NCBI GenBank assembly: GCA_029226975.1
Contig: JAQXZB010000047.1
Span: 1-37,744 of the forward strand
Origin: Clostridiales bacterium
Lineage (GTDB): Bacteria > Bacillota > Clostridia > UBA1381
Reading direction: 5' to 3'
DNA length: 37,744 bases
Shown here: positions 36,236 through 37,744 of the stretch, in pieces
How positions within the stretch are numbered: the first letter of the stretch is position 1
Layout: each line of letters opens with the position of its first letter
The notes under the pieces: model-generated
Told to the model about the DNA's origin: nothing
The model's input: the letters and a program-made list of their open reading frames with translations, nothing else
Databases searched by the model: none
Translations under genes and position numbers: made by a program

Positions 36236-37153
36236 CTACAACTTGTTTTGGAAATCACGTACTAACTCCTCTAATTTCCATACAGGAAAAACAATATATG
36301 TGATTCTATTCAATATGGCATTATGCTCTATATCAATTTTTGTATTATCAAAATTCTCGTATCGTTTTTTTATAATTTCTTCTATTTGATTACGAATATC
36401 AGATTTATTTGTTATATTTAATTTAGTAGTTTCATCATAAACAATTATGCTAACTAAATGAATTTCAACATCATCTAATGTATTATTTAAATATGCTTCT
36501 GCTATCTCATTCATATCTTTGTCTAAGAAATCCTCGTGTACATATAAACTCAATTCTTCCTTGTGGTTTTTATATGTTGTTAATATGCTGTTGACGGCAT
36601 TTTCAAAAGCTTCATTAAATTTATATTTGCTAGTATATGTTTTTGCTTCCCCAAGTATAATTAATGGTTTACAATTTTCGTATTTAAAATGAATCGCATC
36701 TGCACCAAATCTTTCATGATGAGCCGATGTAGTTATTTTCATTTTTCTAAGTAACGGAACTGCCTTTTGACATCTTTGTATAAAATGAAATAATAGCAAT
36801 TCCCCTAACTGACCTTGCATCAATAGTTCTTCGACTGTGTGGTTTCCTCTAAACTTTTCATGTGCCTTTCTTTGAACTTCAGCATGAGCGGCAGCTTCAC
36901 TTCTGCCCATTTTCATAGCAGCCTCTCGAAGCTCTTTGTATTTATCTGAACTATATACCCAATCAACAATTGAATTATATAATTCAGTTAGAAATTCATT
37001 TCTTAATTCACTTATATCTTGATAATCAATACTTGCACCATAATGACTGTTCTTATTGGGTACTATGTTAAATTTTTGCTGTATAATATAAATATTATTA
37101 AACAATGCATCGTTTGGGGTTAATCTTGCATTAATATCATTTTCATTCAACAC
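36236..37153 (-). CDS. hamA: Hachiman defence nuclease HamA (DUF1837)
   Basis: About 305 residues. It has the PD-(D/E)xK nuclease core expected for HamA: E118 (GQLGE), D152 (FGADAIHF) and the ExK pair E169-x-K171 (LGEAKTY), numbered from the start used here. HamA forms a complex with HamB and degrades DNA once released, stopping phage growth. Start is uncertain: GTG at 37153 has AGAGGTGG at good spacing, GTG at 37159 abuts that site and TTG at 37150 is also possible. All overlap or touch the end of the restriction gene (stop at 37143), implying translational coupling. AT-rich. Confidence 0.83.
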   Translation of the reverse strand: MLNENDINARLTPNDALFNNIYIIQQKFNIVPNKNSHYGASIDYQDISELRNEFLTELYNSIVDWVYSSDKYKELREAAMKMGRSEAAAHAEVQRKAHEKFRGNHTVEELLMQGQLGELLLFHFIQRCQKAVPLLRKMKITTSAHHERFGADAIHFKYENCKPLIILGEAKTYTSKYKFNEAFENAVNSILTTYKNHKEELSLYVHEDFLDKDMNEIAEAYLNNTLDDVEIHLVSIIVYDETTKLNITNKSDIRNQIEEIIKKRYENFDNTKIDIEHNAILNRITYIVFPVWKLEELVRDFQNKL

Positions 37154-37744
37154 ATTCACCCACCTCTATAATTTCATTATTTATACATATCTCATACCAC
37201 TCATGCGGTTTTAATTCCGACTTGTACGCCTCATCGAACACACCATACAAATCTTTGTATTTTATATTTTTTGATATGATGCTTTTTAATTCGCTTGTTT
37301 GCAGAGGTATTATCTTCATACCATCAACGAATTTTTCGTAGTCATTCGGATCATAATACGGCATATTCTTTCTACCTCTAAAATCCGCAATGACATTTAT
37401 ATTCAAGTAATTTGTCGCAAATACACAGTATGAATTCATATTGCCTGTCCTTATGAGATGCTGTCCCAAATGTCTTGAAACAGGCTCCATTTCCATACGG
37501 CGTTGGTTTGTACCGTCTGCAAGCGTTGCTTCAAGCAGCAGCGTATGTTCGGGATAATATTCTGTACTTTCATACTCGTAAACGATATCAGCTTCACCGC
37601 CTGCTGCATGTGTTTTAGGTAACAAATCAGCGTCGAGCGACAGTTTCATATAATCGAGAATTTTGCCTTTTCTTTCACTTGCCTTATACCACAGAATACC
37701 GAGCACATATTCAAAGATTGTAGGTATATCTGCGTTATCTGTTA
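37143..37744 (-). CDS. AlwI-family type II restriction endonuclease (5' end outside window)
   Basis: The frame is open to the window edge, so the N-terminal part lies beyond 37744; about 200 C-terminal residues are seen. The segments PTIFEYVLG, LDADLLPKTHAAGGEADIVY, LLLEATLADGTNQRRMEMEP and VSRHLGQH are those of AlwI-type enzymes, which belong to the PD-(D/E)xK fold (D of GGEADIVY, E of LLEATLA). AlwI recognises GGATC and relatives recognise similar pentamers; the site of this protein cannot be told from sequence. The cognate methyltransferase should be upstream, outside the window. The gene overlaps hamA by about ten bases, so the restriction and Hachiman genes share a transcript. Confidence 0.78.
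   Translation of the reverse strand, partial: TDNADIPTIFEYVLGILWYKASERKGKILDYMKLSLDADLLPKTHAAGGEADIVYEYESTEYYPEHTLLLEATLADGTNQRRMEMEPVSRHLGQHLIRTGNMNSYCVFATNYLNINVIADFRGRKNMPYYDPNDYEKFVDGMKIIPLQTSELKSIISKNIKYKDLYGVFDEAYKSELKPHEWYEICINNEIIEVGECVE

Overview
The window looks like a chromosomal segment of a strictly anaerobic, fermentative member of the Clostridia (Firmicutes). The support is a ctsR-mcsA-mcsB-clpC operon, a bifunctional AdhE under apparent Rex control, a V/A-type ATPase operon in the Enterococcus-like ntp order, AGGAGG-type ribosome binding sites, and vegetative promoters close to TTGACA-N17-TATAAT, several with an extended -10 (TGnTATAAT). I cannot name the genus. No rRNA, tRNA, transposase, integrase or CRISPR array is visible.

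Layout. 1-180: stacked inverted repeats, the last a terminator. 183-3690 (minus): adhE followed by a small phosphotransferase-like gene, with a promoter flanked by two Rex-like operators. 3737-12310 (minus): a complete nine-gene V-type ATPase operon with a strong promoter of its own; the membrane ring subunit carries the Na+-type ligand set. 12400-13190: no protein gene, but two promoter-plus-terminator units that look like small RNAs of about 355 and 135 nt, then the clpC terminator. 13190-17570 (minus): clpC, mcsB, a short mcsA and ctsR behind a CtsR operator. 17640-22115 (plus): a membrane-anchored protein of unknown function, a CapD-type sugar-nucleotide dehydratase, an EamA transporter and a zinc-dependent phospholipase C-like protein. 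22198-26105 (plus): a rod-like RNA candidate, then a ribbon-helix-helix regulator, an SPFH/double zinc ribbon protein, a four-helix membrane protein and a zinc ribbon membrane protein with a duplicated C-terminal domain; this looks like an uncharacterised envelope-associated module. 26150-29399 (plus): lepA and an rRNA cytosine methyltransferase. 29407-30825 (minus): pepD. 30903-33398 (plus): a DUF819 membrane protein and a membrane diguanylate cyclase.

33450-37744 is different in character: visibly more AT-rich, with three tightly packed minus-strand genes. They are an AlwI-family type II restriction endonuclease (cut by the window edge) and a HamA/HamB pair, that is, a Hachiman anti-phage system. 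At the left edge of this block is a short sequence that would encode the last codons of guaA, followed by alternating hexamer repeats. I infer the junction of a mobile defence island inserted at guaA.

How the parts fit: AdhE regenerates NAD+ and would be switched by the NADH/NAD+ ratio through Rex; the V-ATPase would couple ATP to a sodium gradient; McsAB/ClpC with CtsR forms the arginine-phosphorylation proteolysis pathway; the right end defends against phage.
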